Part shown: in pieces, positions 16,156-25,339 of the stretch
Position numbering within the stretch: the stretch's first letter is position 1
Layout of the letters: every line of letters begins with the position of its first letter
Assembly: GCA_963815665.1 (NCBI GenBank)
Contig: CAWFHN010000011.1
Coordinates: forward strand, 186,001 to 250,000
Origin: DASUPK01 sp963815665
GTDB lineage: Bacteria; Actinomycetota; Thermoleophilia; Solirubrobacterales; 70-9
Reading direction: 5' to 3'
Length of the DNA: 64,000 nt
The notes under the pieces: model-generated
What the model saw: only the letters and a program-made list of their open reading frames with translations
What the model was told of the DNA's origin: nothing
Databases searched by the model: none
Position numbers and translations under genes: made by a program

Positions 16156-17236
16156 TCAGCAGATCCGCGGCAGCGGGTCGCCGGCGAGCATGTCGACCAC
16201 TCGCGAGCCGCCGAAGGAGGTCTCCAGGACGACCAGGCCCGGGGGCTCCTCGGTGACCTCCGCGATGATCGCCGCCTCGCGGCCCAGCGGATGGGAGCGG
16301 AGGGCGGCGAGCGCGGCGTTGGCTGAGTCGCGGCGCGACGATCGCGATCAGCTTGCCCTCGTTCGCGACGTAGATCGGGTCGATGCCGAGGATCTCGCAG
16401 GCGCCGTTGACCTCGGGGCGGATCGGGAGCTCCGACTCGTCGATCGTGATGCCGACCTCGGCGGTGAGGGCGAGCTCGGCGAGGACGGTGGCGAGGCCAC
16501 CCCGGGTCGGGTCGCGCAGGCAGCGGACGCCCACGACGTCGCTGAGCAGCGTGTGGACGAGGCCGTTGAGGGGGGCGGTGTCGGACTCCAGCTCGACCTC
16601 CAGCTCCAGCTCGCCGCGGGCGATCATGACGGCCATGCCGTGGTCGCCGATCGGGCCGGAGACGAGGACCACGTCGCCGGGGCGGATCGCGCGGGGGCCG
16701 AGGATGTGCTCGTGCTCGACGACGCCGACGGCCGAGGTGTTGATGTAGAGGCCGTCGGCCTTGCCTCGCTCGACGACCTTGGTGTCGCCGGTGGCGATGC
16801 GGACGTCGGCGGTCTCGGCGGCGCTCGGCCATGGAGGCGAGCGATCCGCTCCAGCTCGGCGACCGGCAGGCCCTCCTCGACGATGAAGCCGGCCGAGAGG
16901 GCGAGCGGGGTCGCGCCGGTCATCGCCAGGTCGTTGATCGTGCCGTTGACGGCGAGCTCGCCGATGTCGCCGCCGGGGAAGAAGAGCGGGCTGACGACGA
17001 AGGAGTCGGTGGTGAAGGCGAGCTGGTCCTTGCCGGTGCCGACCAGGGCGCTGTCGCCGAGCGGCTCGAGCAGCTCGTTGGAGAACTCGCGGACGAAGAT
17101 CCCCTCGATCAGGTCGTGGGAGGCCTTGCCGCCGGCGCCGTGGCTCGAGCGTGATGCGCTCGTCGAGGACCTTGCGGCGCGGGCGGCGCCGGCGCGCCTC
17201 GATCGCCTCGAGGACCTCCTCCTCAGACCGCGACAC
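16156..17236 (-). pseudogene. hypE: hypE, carbamoyl dehydratase gene with several frameshifts
   Basis: Pieces of HypE are found in order in three frames: a GTG start at 17236 and KVLDERITL; then GAGGKASHDLIEGIFVREF through DQLAFTTDSFVV and NGTINDLAMTGATPL; then ETADVRIATGDTKVVERG through RDPTRGGLATVLAELA; and finally a C-terminus ending PLPRIC with stop at 16156-16158. The breaks lie near 17147 (extra base), around 16825-16840 (two extra bases) and near 16330. Normal HypE ends in PRIC, whose Cys carries the thiocarbamate, and that tail is intact after correction. HypE converts the carbamoyl group made by HypF into the cyanide ligand of the NiFe site. It is coupled to hypD by a 14-base overlap. 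Confidence 0.85.
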
Positions 17237-18350
17237 TCTCGCCCTTCCGCCGCCCGGCGTGGCGGCCGTAGTTGAAGTAGGCGGCGCAGGCGCCCTCGCT
17301 GGAGACCATGCAGGTGCCGATCGGGTGCTCGGGCGTGCAGGCGGTGCCGAAGACCTTGCACTCCCAGGGGCGGATCACGCCCTTCAGCACCTCGCCGCAC
17401 TGGCAGGCCTTCGGGTCGGCGACGCGGACGCCGGGAACCTCGTAGCGGACCTCGGCGTCCCAGTCGGCGAACTCGTCCCGGACCTTCAGCGCCGACTGCG
17501 AGATGAAGCCGAGGCCGCGCCACTCGAAGGTGGTGCGGAGCTCCATCGTCTCGGCGATCGCCGCGAGCGCCAGCGGGTTGCCCTCGTCGCGGACGACGCG
17601 CTGGTACTGGTTCTCGACCTCGCAGCGGCCCTCGGCGAGCTGGCGGAGCAGCATGTGGACGCCCTGGAGGACGTCGAGCGGCTCGAAGCCGGAGACGACG
17701 ACCGGCTTGCCGTGCTCCTCGGCGATGAAGCGGTAGGGGCGCAGGCCGATCACGGTCGAGACGTGGCCCGGGCCGATGAAGCCGTCGAGGCGCAGGTCGG
17801 GCGAGTCGAGGATCGCCCGGATCGCCGGGACGATCGTGACGTGGTTGCAGAAGGCCGAGAAGTTCTGGATGCCCTCGGCGCGGGCGCGCTTCAGGGTGAT
17901 CGCGGTGGAGGGGGCGGTGGTCTCGAAGCCGATCGCGAAGAAGACGACCTCGCGGTCGGGGTTCTCGCGGGCGATCTTCAGGGCGTCGAGCGGCGAGTAG
18001 ACCATCCGCACGTCGGCGCCGCGCGCCTTGGCGTCGAGCAGCGAGCCGTTCGATGACGGCACCCGCATCATGTCGCCGAAGGTGGTGAAGATCACCTCGG
18101 GGCGCTCGGCGATCGCGATCGCGTCGTCCTGGCGGCCCATCGGGATCACGCAGACCGGGCAGCCCGGGCCGTGGACCAGCTCGACGTTGGCGGGCAGCAG
18201 GTCCTCGACGCCGTGCTTGTAGATGGAGTGGGTGTGGCCGCCGCAGACCTCCATCAGCTTGTAGGTGCGGCCGGGGTCGGCAAGCGCGGCGATCTCCGCC
18301 GCCAGGCGCTTGGCGAGGGCCGGGTCGCGGTACTCGTCGACGAACCTCAT
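17223..18350 (-). CDS. hypD: HypD, FeS protein assembling the Fe(CN)2CO unit
   Basis: 375 residues, full length and uninterrupted. Conserved HypD motifs are present: MEVCGGHTHSIYKHG near residue 33, HGPGCPVCV near 60, GFETTAPSTA near 140, SAFCNHVTIVPA, and the C-terminal FeS region with CQCGEVLKG, WECKVFGTAC and CMVSSEGACAAYF. HypD forms the scaffold with HypC on which iron receives CO and two cyanides. It is the only hyp gene in the 16-22 kb block with no frameshift. Its ATG overlaps the end of the SIS gene (ATGA), and its stop lies inside hypE. Confidence 0.96.
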   Translation of the reverse strand: MRFVDEYRDPALAKRLAAEIAALADPGRTYKLMEVCGGHTHSIYKHGVEDLLPANVELVHGPGCPVCVIPMGRQDDAIAIAERPEVIFTTFGDMMRVPSSNGSLLDAKARGADVRMVYSPLDALKIARENPDREVVFFAIGFETTAPSTAITLKRARAEGIQNFSAFCNHVTIVPAIRAILDSPDLRLDGFIGPGHVSTVIGLRPYRFIAEEHGKPVVVSGFEPLDVLQGVHMLLRQLAEGRCEVENQYQRVVRDEGNPLALAAIAETMELRTTFEWRGLGFISQSALKVRDEFADWDAEVRYEVPGVRVADPKACQCGEVLKGVIRPWECKVFGTACTPEHPIGTCMVSSEGACAAYFNYGRHAGRRKGESVAV

Positions 18351-19140
18351 GCGCCGGGCGGGCCGCCCGCTCGCCGATCGCGTCGAGCAGCAGGTGGTAG
18401 ATCGTCGCCTGGGCCTCCTGGATGCGCGGGATGTGGTCGGAGGGGACGACGAAAAGGTGGTCGAGCGAATCGAGCGCGGCGAGGCGGCCGCCGTCGTAGC
18501 CGGCCAGGGCGACGGTGGTCATGCCCCGGCGGTGGGCCTCCTCGACCGCCCGACCACGTTCGGCGAGCCGCCGCTGGTGGAGATCGCGACCGCGATGTCG
18601 CCTGGCGGCCGAGCGCGATCAGCTGGCGGGCGAAGACCTGCTCGATGCCGACGTCGTTGGCGACCGCGGTGACCGTGGCGGCGTCGTTGTTGAGCGCGAC
18701 GCGGGCCAGCCGCGGCGAGGGCATCGGCGGCGAGATCCTGGGCGTCGGTGGCGGAGCCGCCGTTGCCGAAGGCGAGCAGGCGGGCGCCGCCATCCAGGCT
18801 GCTGCCGGAGCTCCTCAGCGCAGCGCGCGAGGCGCCGGTGTCGATCGCCGAGCGCAGGGCGATGACCTCGCCGGCCTTCTCGAGGGTGGAGGCTGCGGAC
18901 GTCGGCGAGAACCGAGTCGAGGTCGGTCTCGTCGGGGCCCTGGAACGGATAGAGGAAGTCCGTCGGCTCGCGCGACCTTCTCCAGCGCGACGCCGGCGTG
19001 GCAGAGGACCCGGTCGCCGAGCTGGATGTCCTCGACCAGATCGACGCCACCTGCTCGAAGCGCCGTCCTCTCGCTCACGGCCGTGGGCCCCTGCATCTCG
19101 GCGACCCTCGCCGCACTGCGACGTCGCCGCAGGTGATGCA
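18347..19140 (-). pseudogene. HupF/HypC-like plus SIS (phosphoheptose-isomerase-like) domain protein, multiply frameshifted
   Basis: Fragments in shifting frames give, in order, CITCGDVAV, RVAEMQGPTAVSERTALRAG, QLGDRVLCHAGVALEKVA, PTDFLYPFQGPDETDLDSV, LLAFGNGGSATDAQDLA, VALNNDAATVTAVANDVGIE, AVAISTSGGSPNVV and HIPRIQEAQATIYHLLLDAI. The first part is a HupF/HypC-type OB domain with the CxxC start; the second is a SIS sugar-phosphate isomerase domain with SGGSPN. A HupF-SIS arrangement also occurs in actinobacterial hydrogenase loci. At least five single-base shifts are needed. The function is unknown; a role in hydrogenase maturation is inferred from context. Confidence 0.7.
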
Positions 19141-19696
19141 GCCTCGGGCGGCGGCGTCGCGCCGGGCACGGTCCTCGAGCAGCCCCGGCTGCTCGAAGAA
19201 GACGTGGACGAGCTCCCAGAGCACGTGGTAGGCGGTCTCCTGGGTCTCCTGGACGATCGCCGGGTCGTCGCTCGGGACCGGCGAAGGACGTGATCGGGCG
19301 CGTCGATCGCGCGGCGCCCGTCATCTCGATGGTCAGCAGGCCGCGGGCGCGCGCCGCCTCGATGAAGCGGGAGGTCTGCGGTCGGCCCGCCGTGGCAGAT
19401 CGCCAGGGCGATGTCGTCGGGGCCGGCGAGTCGGGCGAGGGTGGTGGCGCCGGTCGGGTCGTTGCTCGGTGCGATCGCGGGAAGCGCCCGCTTGCCGACG
19501 ATCACCGGGTGCATGAACTCGACGGCGGCGTGGGCGGCGTCGGTGGCGGCCGGGCCGGTGCCGAACGGGATCAGCGTGCCACCGCGCGCGAAGGCGCGGG
19601 CCATCGCGTGGCAGGCGCGGGCGAGCTCGCCGGCCTCGCGCTCGAAGAACTCGCCGACGACGCGCGAGCGCTCGGCGATCGCCTCGTCCAGGGAGG
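19138..19696 (-). pseudogene. SIS-domain protein next to hypC, frameshifted
   Basis: Readable pieces are EFFEREAGELARACHAMARA, RGGTLIPFGTGPAATDAAH, DDIALAICHGGP, then after one extra base RFIEAARARGLLTIEMTG, and after a further shift DDPAIVQETQETAYHVLWEL. This is the SIS (phosphosugar isomerase) fold with a degenerate phosphate loop (FGTGPAATDA). No clear start codon is seen; the frame runs back to the hypC stop region. It is either a separate gene or joined to the HupF-SIS gene that follows immediately. It is probably a partner of that protein, perhaps a heterodimer. Confidence 0.65.
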
Positions 19697-19716
19697 CGCA
19701 GCCGATCCGCGGCGGC

Positions 19717-19994
19717 TCAGTCGATCGCGCTGGTCCTGAGATCGGCCAGCTCCTCCTCGTAGGTCTGTCCCAGAGCCTCCAGGGCCCGCAGGGTCTGGCG
19801 CGCCTCGCCCTCGTCGATCCGCGAGATCGCGAAGCCGACGTGGATCAGCACCCAGTCGCCGACGCCGACCGCGTCCGGGCCCTCCCAGAGCAGGCCGACG
19901 TCGCAGTTGCGCCGAACGCCGGAGACGTCGACCTTGGCGACGCGGTTCTCCGTGTCGACGATCTCGACGATCTGGCCGGGATCCCTAGGCACAT
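19717..19994 (-). pseudogene. hypC: hypC, hydrogenase assembly chaperone gene with one missing base near its start
   Basis: The DNA after ATG 19994 reads MCLGIP, the HypC signature with the essential Cys2, but one G is missing in a CCGG(G)CC run near 19980. The other frame then continues GQIVEIVDTENRVAKVDVSG, GDWVLIHVGFAISRIDEGEA and stops at 19717. Starting at GTG 19992 gives an ORF without the Cys and is unlikely to be functional. HypC binds HypD and the large-subunit precursor through that Cys. The gene lies 2 bases after the hypF stop. Confidence 0.85.
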
Positions 19995-19996
19995 CG

Positions 19997-22156
19997 CTAG
20001 TCCACTCTCCTCGCCGCGATCGCGGCCTGGCCGAAGCTGATCCCGCCGTCGTTGGGGGGAACTCGGCGGTGGGTCAGCACGTCGAAGCCCAAGCTACCGA
20101 GTCTGCGGCGGACGCTCCGGAGCAGCCGCAGGTTCTGGAAGCTGCCGCCCGAGAGGGCGACCTGGCCGGGATCCGGGCATCGGCTCGGCGCAGGCGCGGG
20201 CGGCCGCCGCCGCGACGCCCTCGTGGAAGGCGGCGGCGATCCGGCGCGCGGCCGCCCGGCGTCGAGGTCGTCGTGGACGGCGGCGACCAGGTCGGCGCCG
20301 CGGATCCGCCGTCGGCGAGGCGGCAGGCGTACGGCTCGGCTCGACCTCGCCGGCGAGCTGCTCGAGCTCGATCGCCGCCTGGCCCTCGTAGGTGACCTCC
20401 TCGCGGACGCCGAGCAGCGCGGCGGCCGCGTCGAACAGGCGGCCCATCCCCGAGGAGAGCGGCGCGTTGACCTTCAGGCTCTGGCGAACCTCGCGCCAGC
20501 GCTCGTACGGGACCGGGCGGTCGGCGGCCTCCAGGTAGGCGGCGGCCATCCGCCAGGGCTCGCGGATCGCCGCCTCGCCGCCGGGCAGCGGCACCGGCTC
20601 GAGGTGGGCGAGGCGCTCGAAGCCCTCGAGCGAGGCCCCGAGCAGCTCACCGCCCCAGAGCGTGCCGTCTGGCCCGTAGCCGGTGCCGTCGAAGACCAGC
20701 GCGAGCGCGGGCCCTCCTCGCCGTTCTCGGCGAGGCAGGCGGCGGCGTGCGCGTGGTGATGCTGGACGGCGATCGTCTCGGCCTCCTGCTCCAGCGCCCA
20801 GCGGGTCGAGAGGTAGTCGGGGTGGAGGTCGTGGGCGATCACCTCGGGCCGGACGTCGAGCATCTCGAGGTAGAGCGCCAGGTCCGCGCGGAAGGCCTCG
20901 TAGGCGAGCGGCGAGTCGAGGTCGCCGAGGTGGGGGGAGAGGAAGGCCCGCGCGCCCGCGCGACGCAGAAAGTGCTCTTCAGCTCGGCGCCGGTGGCGAG
21001 GATCGGCGCGGTCCGGCGGGGCAGGCGGCAGCGCCTGCGGCGTCAACCCGCGCGAGCGGCGGACGGGGAACGCCGGCGAACGACCGAGTCCTCGCAGCGG
21101 CGGTGGATCGGGCGGTCGTGGGCGAGGAAGGCGTCGGCGATCTCGCCGAGCCGCTCGCGGGCGTCGTCGTCGTCGACCGCGATCGGCTCGTCGGAGCGGT
21201 TGCCCGAGGTCATCACCAGCGGCCGGCCGAAGTCGGCGCAGAGCAGGTGGTGGAGCGGGGTGTAGGGGAGCATCACCCCGAGCCAGGGGCTGCCGGGCGC
21301 GACCGAGGCCGCGACGCGGAGCGGTCGCGCCGCCTGGAGCCAGGACGATCGGCGCGGTCGAGCCGGCGAGCAGCTCCTGGTCGGCGTCGGTCTGCGGCGA
21401 TCGCGTCGGGCCGCGCTCATCAGCGGCGAAGCGGCTTCTCCTCGCGGCGCTTCCGCGCGCGCAGCCGCGCCACCGCGCCCTCGTCGGTCGCGTCGCAGGC
21501 GAGGTGGTAGCCGCCGAGGCCCTTGACGGCGACGATCGCTCCCTCGCGCAGCAGCTCGCGGCCTCCTCCAGCGGCAGCGAGAGCCGAGGACCGCAGTCCG
21601 GACAGGCGATCGGCTCGGCGTGGAAGCGGCGGTCGGCCGGGTCCTCGTACTCGGCGCGGCAGTCCTCGCACATCTCGAAGCCCGCCATCGTCGTGTTGGC
21701 GCGGTCGTAGGGCGGGCGGCGGACGATCGTGAAGCGTGGCCCGCACTGGGTGCAGTTGATGAACGGGTAGCGGTGGCGGCGGTCGGCCGGGTCCCAGAGC
21801 TCGCGCAGGCATTCGTCGCAGGTGGCGAGGTCGGGCGGGATCAGGGCACCGGCCGGCCCGCCCGGCGCTCGCCGCGATCCGGAACTGGCGCTCGCCGCGG
21901 GGCGGCACCGACGAGGCGCCGAGCGGCTCCACGGACGCGAGCGGCGGGGCCTCCTCGCTCAGCCGCGCGGTGAACGCCCGAGCCGCCGGCTCGCCCTCCA
22001 CCTCGACGACCACGCCGCGCCCGTCGTTGAGCACGAAGCCGCCGAGCCGGTGTCGCGAGGCGAGCCGGTGGACGAAGGGCCGGAAGCCGACGCCCTGAAC
22101 GACTCCGCGGACTACGATCCGCCGTCGCTCGCGTGTGGCGCCCCTTCGGGCTCCAT
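19997..22156 (-). pseudogene. hypF: hypF, carbamoyltransferase gene with many frameshifts
   Basis: The total span of about 720 codons equals a full HypF. Domains are present in order but in alternating frames: acylphosphatase (VVRGVVQGVGFRPFVHRLAS), the zinc-finger pair (CDECLRELWDPADRRHRYP; MCEDCRAEYEDPADRRFHAE; CPDCGPRL), a YrdC/Sua5-like domain (VAVKGLGGYHLACDATDEG; MTSGNRSDEPIAVDD), and the Kae1-like carbamoyltransferase with VQHHHAHAAACLAE. The C-terminus GGISFGQAAIAARR ends at TAG 19997-19999. At least six single-base indels break it. The start is placed provisionally at ATG 22156, but the correct N-terminal frame is uncertain. HypF makes the carbamoyl group for the cyanide ligands. Confidence 0.85.
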
Positions 22157-22190
22157 CCAGCCAGTATCCCGCTACCCGGCGTTTCGAATC

Positions 22191-22487
22191 TCAGCCTGGG
22201 AGGAGCCATCCGACTGCGTGTTGTCGGAGCCGGCGCCAGGCGCCCGAGACCGTTCCCGTGTAGCCCGATCCCGTCGAGGTGGTCTGCGCCGACGCGTCGC
22301 TCTGCCGCTGTGGGCGGCGGTGCTCTCGATGAGCCTGCTTCGGCGACAGCGATTCGCCCGCCGTTACCGGCTCGGAGCTGATCCCGATCCTCTCGCTCAC
22401 CAGCCGGTTGGCGAGCAGCGCGACGGCCACCGCGACGAGCAGGCCGATCAGGGCGAACAGGGGCCAGCGCAGGGTCGAGGCGGTCAT
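22191..22487 (-). CDS. Small single-pass membrane protein after the sensor kinase
   Basis: 98 residues. The ATG overlaps the restored stop of the kinase gene (ATGA at 22484-22487), so it is the third gene of the response regulator-kinase operon. One N-terminal membrane helix (LFALIGLLVAVAVALLANRL) is followed by a charged, Ser/Thr-rich tail (SASAQTTSTGSGYTGTVSG is close to its composition) with no recognised domain. The tail is probably outside the cell if the helix acts as an uncleaved signal anchor. It could be an accessory of the kinase or of the divergent electron-transfer genes. Confidence 0.65.
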   Translation of the reverse strand: MTASTLRWPLFALIGLLVAVAVALLANRLVSERIGISSEPVTAGESLSPKQAHREHRRPQRQSDASAQTTSTGSGYTGTVSGAWRRLRQHAVGWLLPG

Positions 22488-23870
22488 TCCGGTGTATCTC
22501 CGGACTCGCCGGCATCCCCGCGGGGTGGGAGCGCGATCGACGCCTGGCGCCGCCGCCCTCGCGGTTGGCGATCGTGACCTCGCCGCCCCAGGCCGCCGCG
22601 AGCTCGCGCGCGATCGATAGGCCCAGTCCGGTCCCCGGCCGGCCGCGGCGGCCGGCCCGGCCCCGATGGAAGCGCTCGAAGACCATCTCCTCCTCACCCG
22701 GTTCGAGCCCGGGCCCGCGGTCGAGGACGTCGATCCGCTGGGGCGTCTCACCACCCGGACCTCGGAGTCCCGCGGCGAGTAGAGCACCGCGTTCTCGATC
22801 ACCGAGTCGAGGACGCGATCGAAGTCCGATCGGGCGCAGACACAGCTCGGGGCGTCGCCGTTCCCGGCGTGGGTCAGCTCGATGCCCGCATCGCCCGCGG
22901 CCTTTCGCCAGCGCGTGACCGCCTGGTCCACGCCCGCCTCGACGTTGATCACCTCCGCCGGCATCTCCCGCTCGCCCGCCCGGCTGAGGATGAGCAGCTC
23001 GTTGACGATGCTGGCCAGCCGGTCGACCTCCTTGAGGGCGGAGTCAAGCTCCGCGGCCCGCGGGTCGCCGGAGGAGACCTCGTCTCGGAGCTCCTCGAGC
23101 TGCAGGCGAATGCCCGTCAGCGGGGTCCGGAGCTGGTGCGAGGCATCGGCTACGAAATCTCGCTGGCTTCCCAGCAGGCGCTCGAGCCGCTCGGTCATGC
23201 TGTTGAACGAGCGCGCCAGGGCTCGCTGCTCGCTGCTGCCCTCGACCCGCGCCCGGGTGCTCAGGTCGCCCCCCTCGACCTGCTGGGCGGCTCGCTCCAG
23301 GCGCCCGATCGGGCGGGACGTCTCCCGTGCGATCAGGGCTCCGGCGAGCCCTCCGAGCAGGAGGACGATCCCTGCGAGGCCGATCAGTCGGACTATCGCC
23401 GAGTGGGTGGCGTCGCTGACCGCTGAGTTGCTCTGGGTCACGCGAACCGCCCCGATCGGCCGGCCTCGCTGCAGGATGGGCACGGAGGTCGCGAGCAGGT
23501 CCTCGCCCAGGGTGTTGCTCCGGCGAACCGCCTGGGAGGTCTCCCCGTTGAGCGCAGCGGCGATCTCGGGGCGGGAGGCGTAGTCGACGCCGATCTCGGC
23601 GGGGACGCCGCTGTCGGCGATGACCGTCCCCTTGTCGTCGACCACGATCACGCGACCGCGCTCCGCCTCGGCGGAGCGGACCACCAGGCGCTGGAGCGTG
23701 GCCGTCTGGGAGTGCTCCACCAGCTCGGGAGCGCTTGCTGCGACGACCTCCGCCTGGCTCCTGGCCTGTGACCGCACCTCCGAGTCGACGCGCTTGCCGA
23801 GGCTGACGCCGAGCGGCACGCCGAAGGCCACCAGCGCGAGCAGCAGCAGGTACGCCACCGCGATCGTCAA
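22484..23870 (-). pseudogene. Sensor histidine kinase gene with two frameshifts in the ATPase domain
   Basis: From a TTG start at 23870 the sequence reads TM1 (AYLLLLALVAFGVPLGVSL), an extracytoplasmic sensor of about 125 residues, TM2 (LIGLAGIVLLLGGLAGALIA), HAMP, and the HisKA box DASHQLRTPLTGIRLQLEEL with phospho-acceptor His. The HATPase domain begins normally (IENAVLYSPRDSEV) but one base is lost near 22752; the next frame gives DRGPGLEPGEEEMVFERF and GTGLGLSIARELAAAWGG, then another base is lost near 22545 before the stop at 22484-22486. Corrected, it is a standard kinase paired with the upstream regulator. Upstream codons VSLRLG are in frame but begin with GTA. Confidence 0.85.
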
Positions 23871-23884
23871 TCCGAGGCGAAGGC

Positions 23885-24601
23885 TTACGGTGAACCGTCC
23901 TCGGGCGTGAGCAGGCGGAAGCCGACACCGCGCAGCGTCTCGATGAAGCGTGGATTCGCGCTGTCGTCTCCCAGCTTGCGCCGGAGCGTCCGGATGTGGA
24001 CGTCGAGCGTCTTGGTGGAGCCGAACCAGTTGACGTCCCAGACGCGGGCCATCAGGTCCTCGCGGGTGACCACCGTGCCTGCGTTTCGCGCCAGCTCGGC
24101 CAGCAGGTCGAACTCCCTGCGCGCGAGCTTCACGGGCTCGCCGGAGAGCAGCACCGAGCGGGCGCCTAGGTCGATGCGCAGAGGGCCGACCTCGATCGGC
24201 TCCGCCGGCGGCTGGGAGTCCGAGCGCGCTCGCCGCAGGACGGCGCGGATCCTCGAGATCAGCTCGCGTGAGCTGAACGGCTTCACCACGTAGTCGTCCG
24301 CGCCGAGCTCGAGGCCCAGGACGCGGTCCATCTCCGTGCCCCGCGCGGTCAGCATGACGATCGGCACGTCCGAGCTCTTGCGCAGCGTCCGGCAGACGTC
24401 GGACCCATCGCCGTCCGGCAGGTTGAGGTCGAGCAGGACCAGGTCGGGATCCATCACTTCGGCCGAGCTCACCGCCTCGGCGGCGGTGCGCGCGATTACC
24501 GGCTCGAATCCGTTGCGGCGCAGGGCCTTGGAGAAAGGCTCGAATATGGCTGCCTCGTCCTCGACGAACAGAATCCGCCGCGAGGCTGGTGAGCCGGGCA
24601 T
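23885..24601 (-). CDS. OmpR/PhoB-family response regulator
   Basis: 238 residues from the Met before PGSPASRR; an earlier in-frame ATG 11 codons upstream is possible. The receiver domain has the acidic pair (FVEDEAAI), phospho-acceptor Asp in DLVLLDLNLPDGDG, Thr (VMLTARG) and Lys (YVVKPFS). The C-terminal winged helix has TREDLMARVWDVNWFG, VDVHIRTLRRKLGDD-like residues and RGVGFRL. It forms an operon with the sensor kinase and the small membrane protein and is divergent from the exported-protein/apbE gene set, which is its most likely target. Confidence 0.93.
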   Translation of the reverse strand: MPGSPASRRILFVEDEAAIFEPFSKALRRNGFEPVIARTAAEAVSSAEVMDPDLVLLDLNLPDGDGSDVCRTLRKSSDVPIVMLTARGTEMDRVLGLELGADDYVVKPFSSRELISRIRAVLRRARSDSQPPAEPIEVGPLRIDLGARSVLLSGEPVKLARREFDLLAELARNAGTVVTREDLMARVWDVNWFGSTKTLDVHIRTLRRKLGDDSANPRFIETLRGVGFRLLTPEDGSP

Positions 24602-24717
24602 GCCGGCCAATGTAGCGCCGCTCCGCACCGCCACCGGCTCTGCGGGGACATCCCTTCCCTTCTCTTTGCCTAACGCTCCCCGGGCCCTTGTCCCGCGCTT
24701 CTGAGAATCCGGTCTCC

Positions 24718-24730
24718 CGTCAATCGGACG
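24718..24730. promoter_or_regulatory. Small inverted repeat upstream of the first exported-protein gene
   Basis: CGTC-AATCG-GACG lies 15 bases before the GTG start. A related repeat, CCGTC-GTTT-GACGG, is at 25280-25293 before the paralogous gene. They could be sites for the adjacent response regulator, but the arms are only 4-5 bases, so chance is not excluded. Confidence 0.25.
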
Positions 24731-24744
24731 TTAGGAGAGTTCCA

Positions 24745-25236
24745 GTGCGCAACATGAGGATGAAGATCGCCACGTTCGCGCTAGCCCTGGGCCTGGGTGG
24801 CCTCGGCGGCTACGCGATGAGCTCGAACAAGAGCTCGCAGGACGGCAGTGGGGTGCTCACCGCGGGCACCAAGGTAGTCCGGCGGACCGTTCACGCGAAG
24901 AAGCCAAAGCCGAGCCCGAAGGACGTCGCACAGGCACGGGCGGCCCGAAGTCAGGCCCTCGCCTCCCAGCGCGCCTCCGTACCGGTTTCCACCGGCTCGA
25001 GCGGCTCCACCTCCTCGGGATCGAGCAGCGGTAGGCCTGTGCACACGGGCAGCAGCGGGTCCTCGAGCCACTCCGGCGGCAGCGGCAACAAGCCGGTCAA
25101 CACCGGCAGCAGCGGCTCGTCGGGTGGTGGCTCCAGCACTCCACCCGTCTCGACCGGATCGAGCGGCGCCGGCGGCGCCGGCGGCACGGGCGGCGGCGAG
25201 GGCAACGACGGCGGCGAGAAGGAGGGCGGGGACTGA
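24745..25236 (+). CDS. Exported Ser/Gly-rich repeat protein (GLGGLGG family, member 1)
   Basis: 163 residues from GTG 24745, supported by AGGAGAG five bases upstream. An N-terminal membrane/signal segment (KIATFALALGLGGLGGYAM) is followed by a basic linker (VHAKKPKPSPKD) and a low-complexity tail with four copies of the unit PV(S/H/N)TGSSG separated by Ser/Gly spacers, ending in an acidic GGEKEGGD. There is no folded domain. It shares LGGLGGxAMxSN with the next gene. The tail resembles a wall-spanning or modified linker. The position directly upstream of apbE makes a flavinylation substrate conceivable, but this is inference. Confidence 0.75.
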   Translation: MRNMRMKIATFALALGLGGLGGYAMSSNKSSQDGSGVLTAGTKVVRRTVHAKKPKPSPKDVAQARAARSQALASQRASVPVSTGSSGSTSSGSSSGRPVHTGSSGSSSHSGGSGNKPVNTGSSGSSGGGSSTPPVSTGSSGAGGAGGTGGGEGNDGGEKEGGD

Positions 25237-25279
25237 GCGCGTCCCCGCAACCCTTCCCAAACCCTAACCCGGCGTTCCA

Positions 25280-25293
25280 CCGTCGTTTGACGG
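25280..25293. promoter_or_regulatory. Inverted repeat upstream of the second exported-protein gene
   Basis: CCGTC-GTTT-GACGG includes TTGACG, a good match to a -35 box; no convincing -10 was found. The ATG at 25340 follows an AAGGAG ribosome-binding site. See the similar repeat at 24718-24730. Confidence 0.3.
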
Positions 25294-25339
25294 GTGCTCC
25301 GCACAATCGCAGCACAGATCAGATCAAGGAGCGGAAGCG

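Noticed and set aside
19717..19992. hypC read as an intact gene from GTG 19992
   Set aside because: It lacks the essential second-position Cys. ATG 19994 followed by MCLGIP shows the true start with one missing base.
24980..25190. Regular repeats that could suggest a CRISPR or tandem-repeat locus
   Set aside because: They are degenerate codon repeats encoding PV(S/H/N)TGSSG within one protein, with no fixed spacers.
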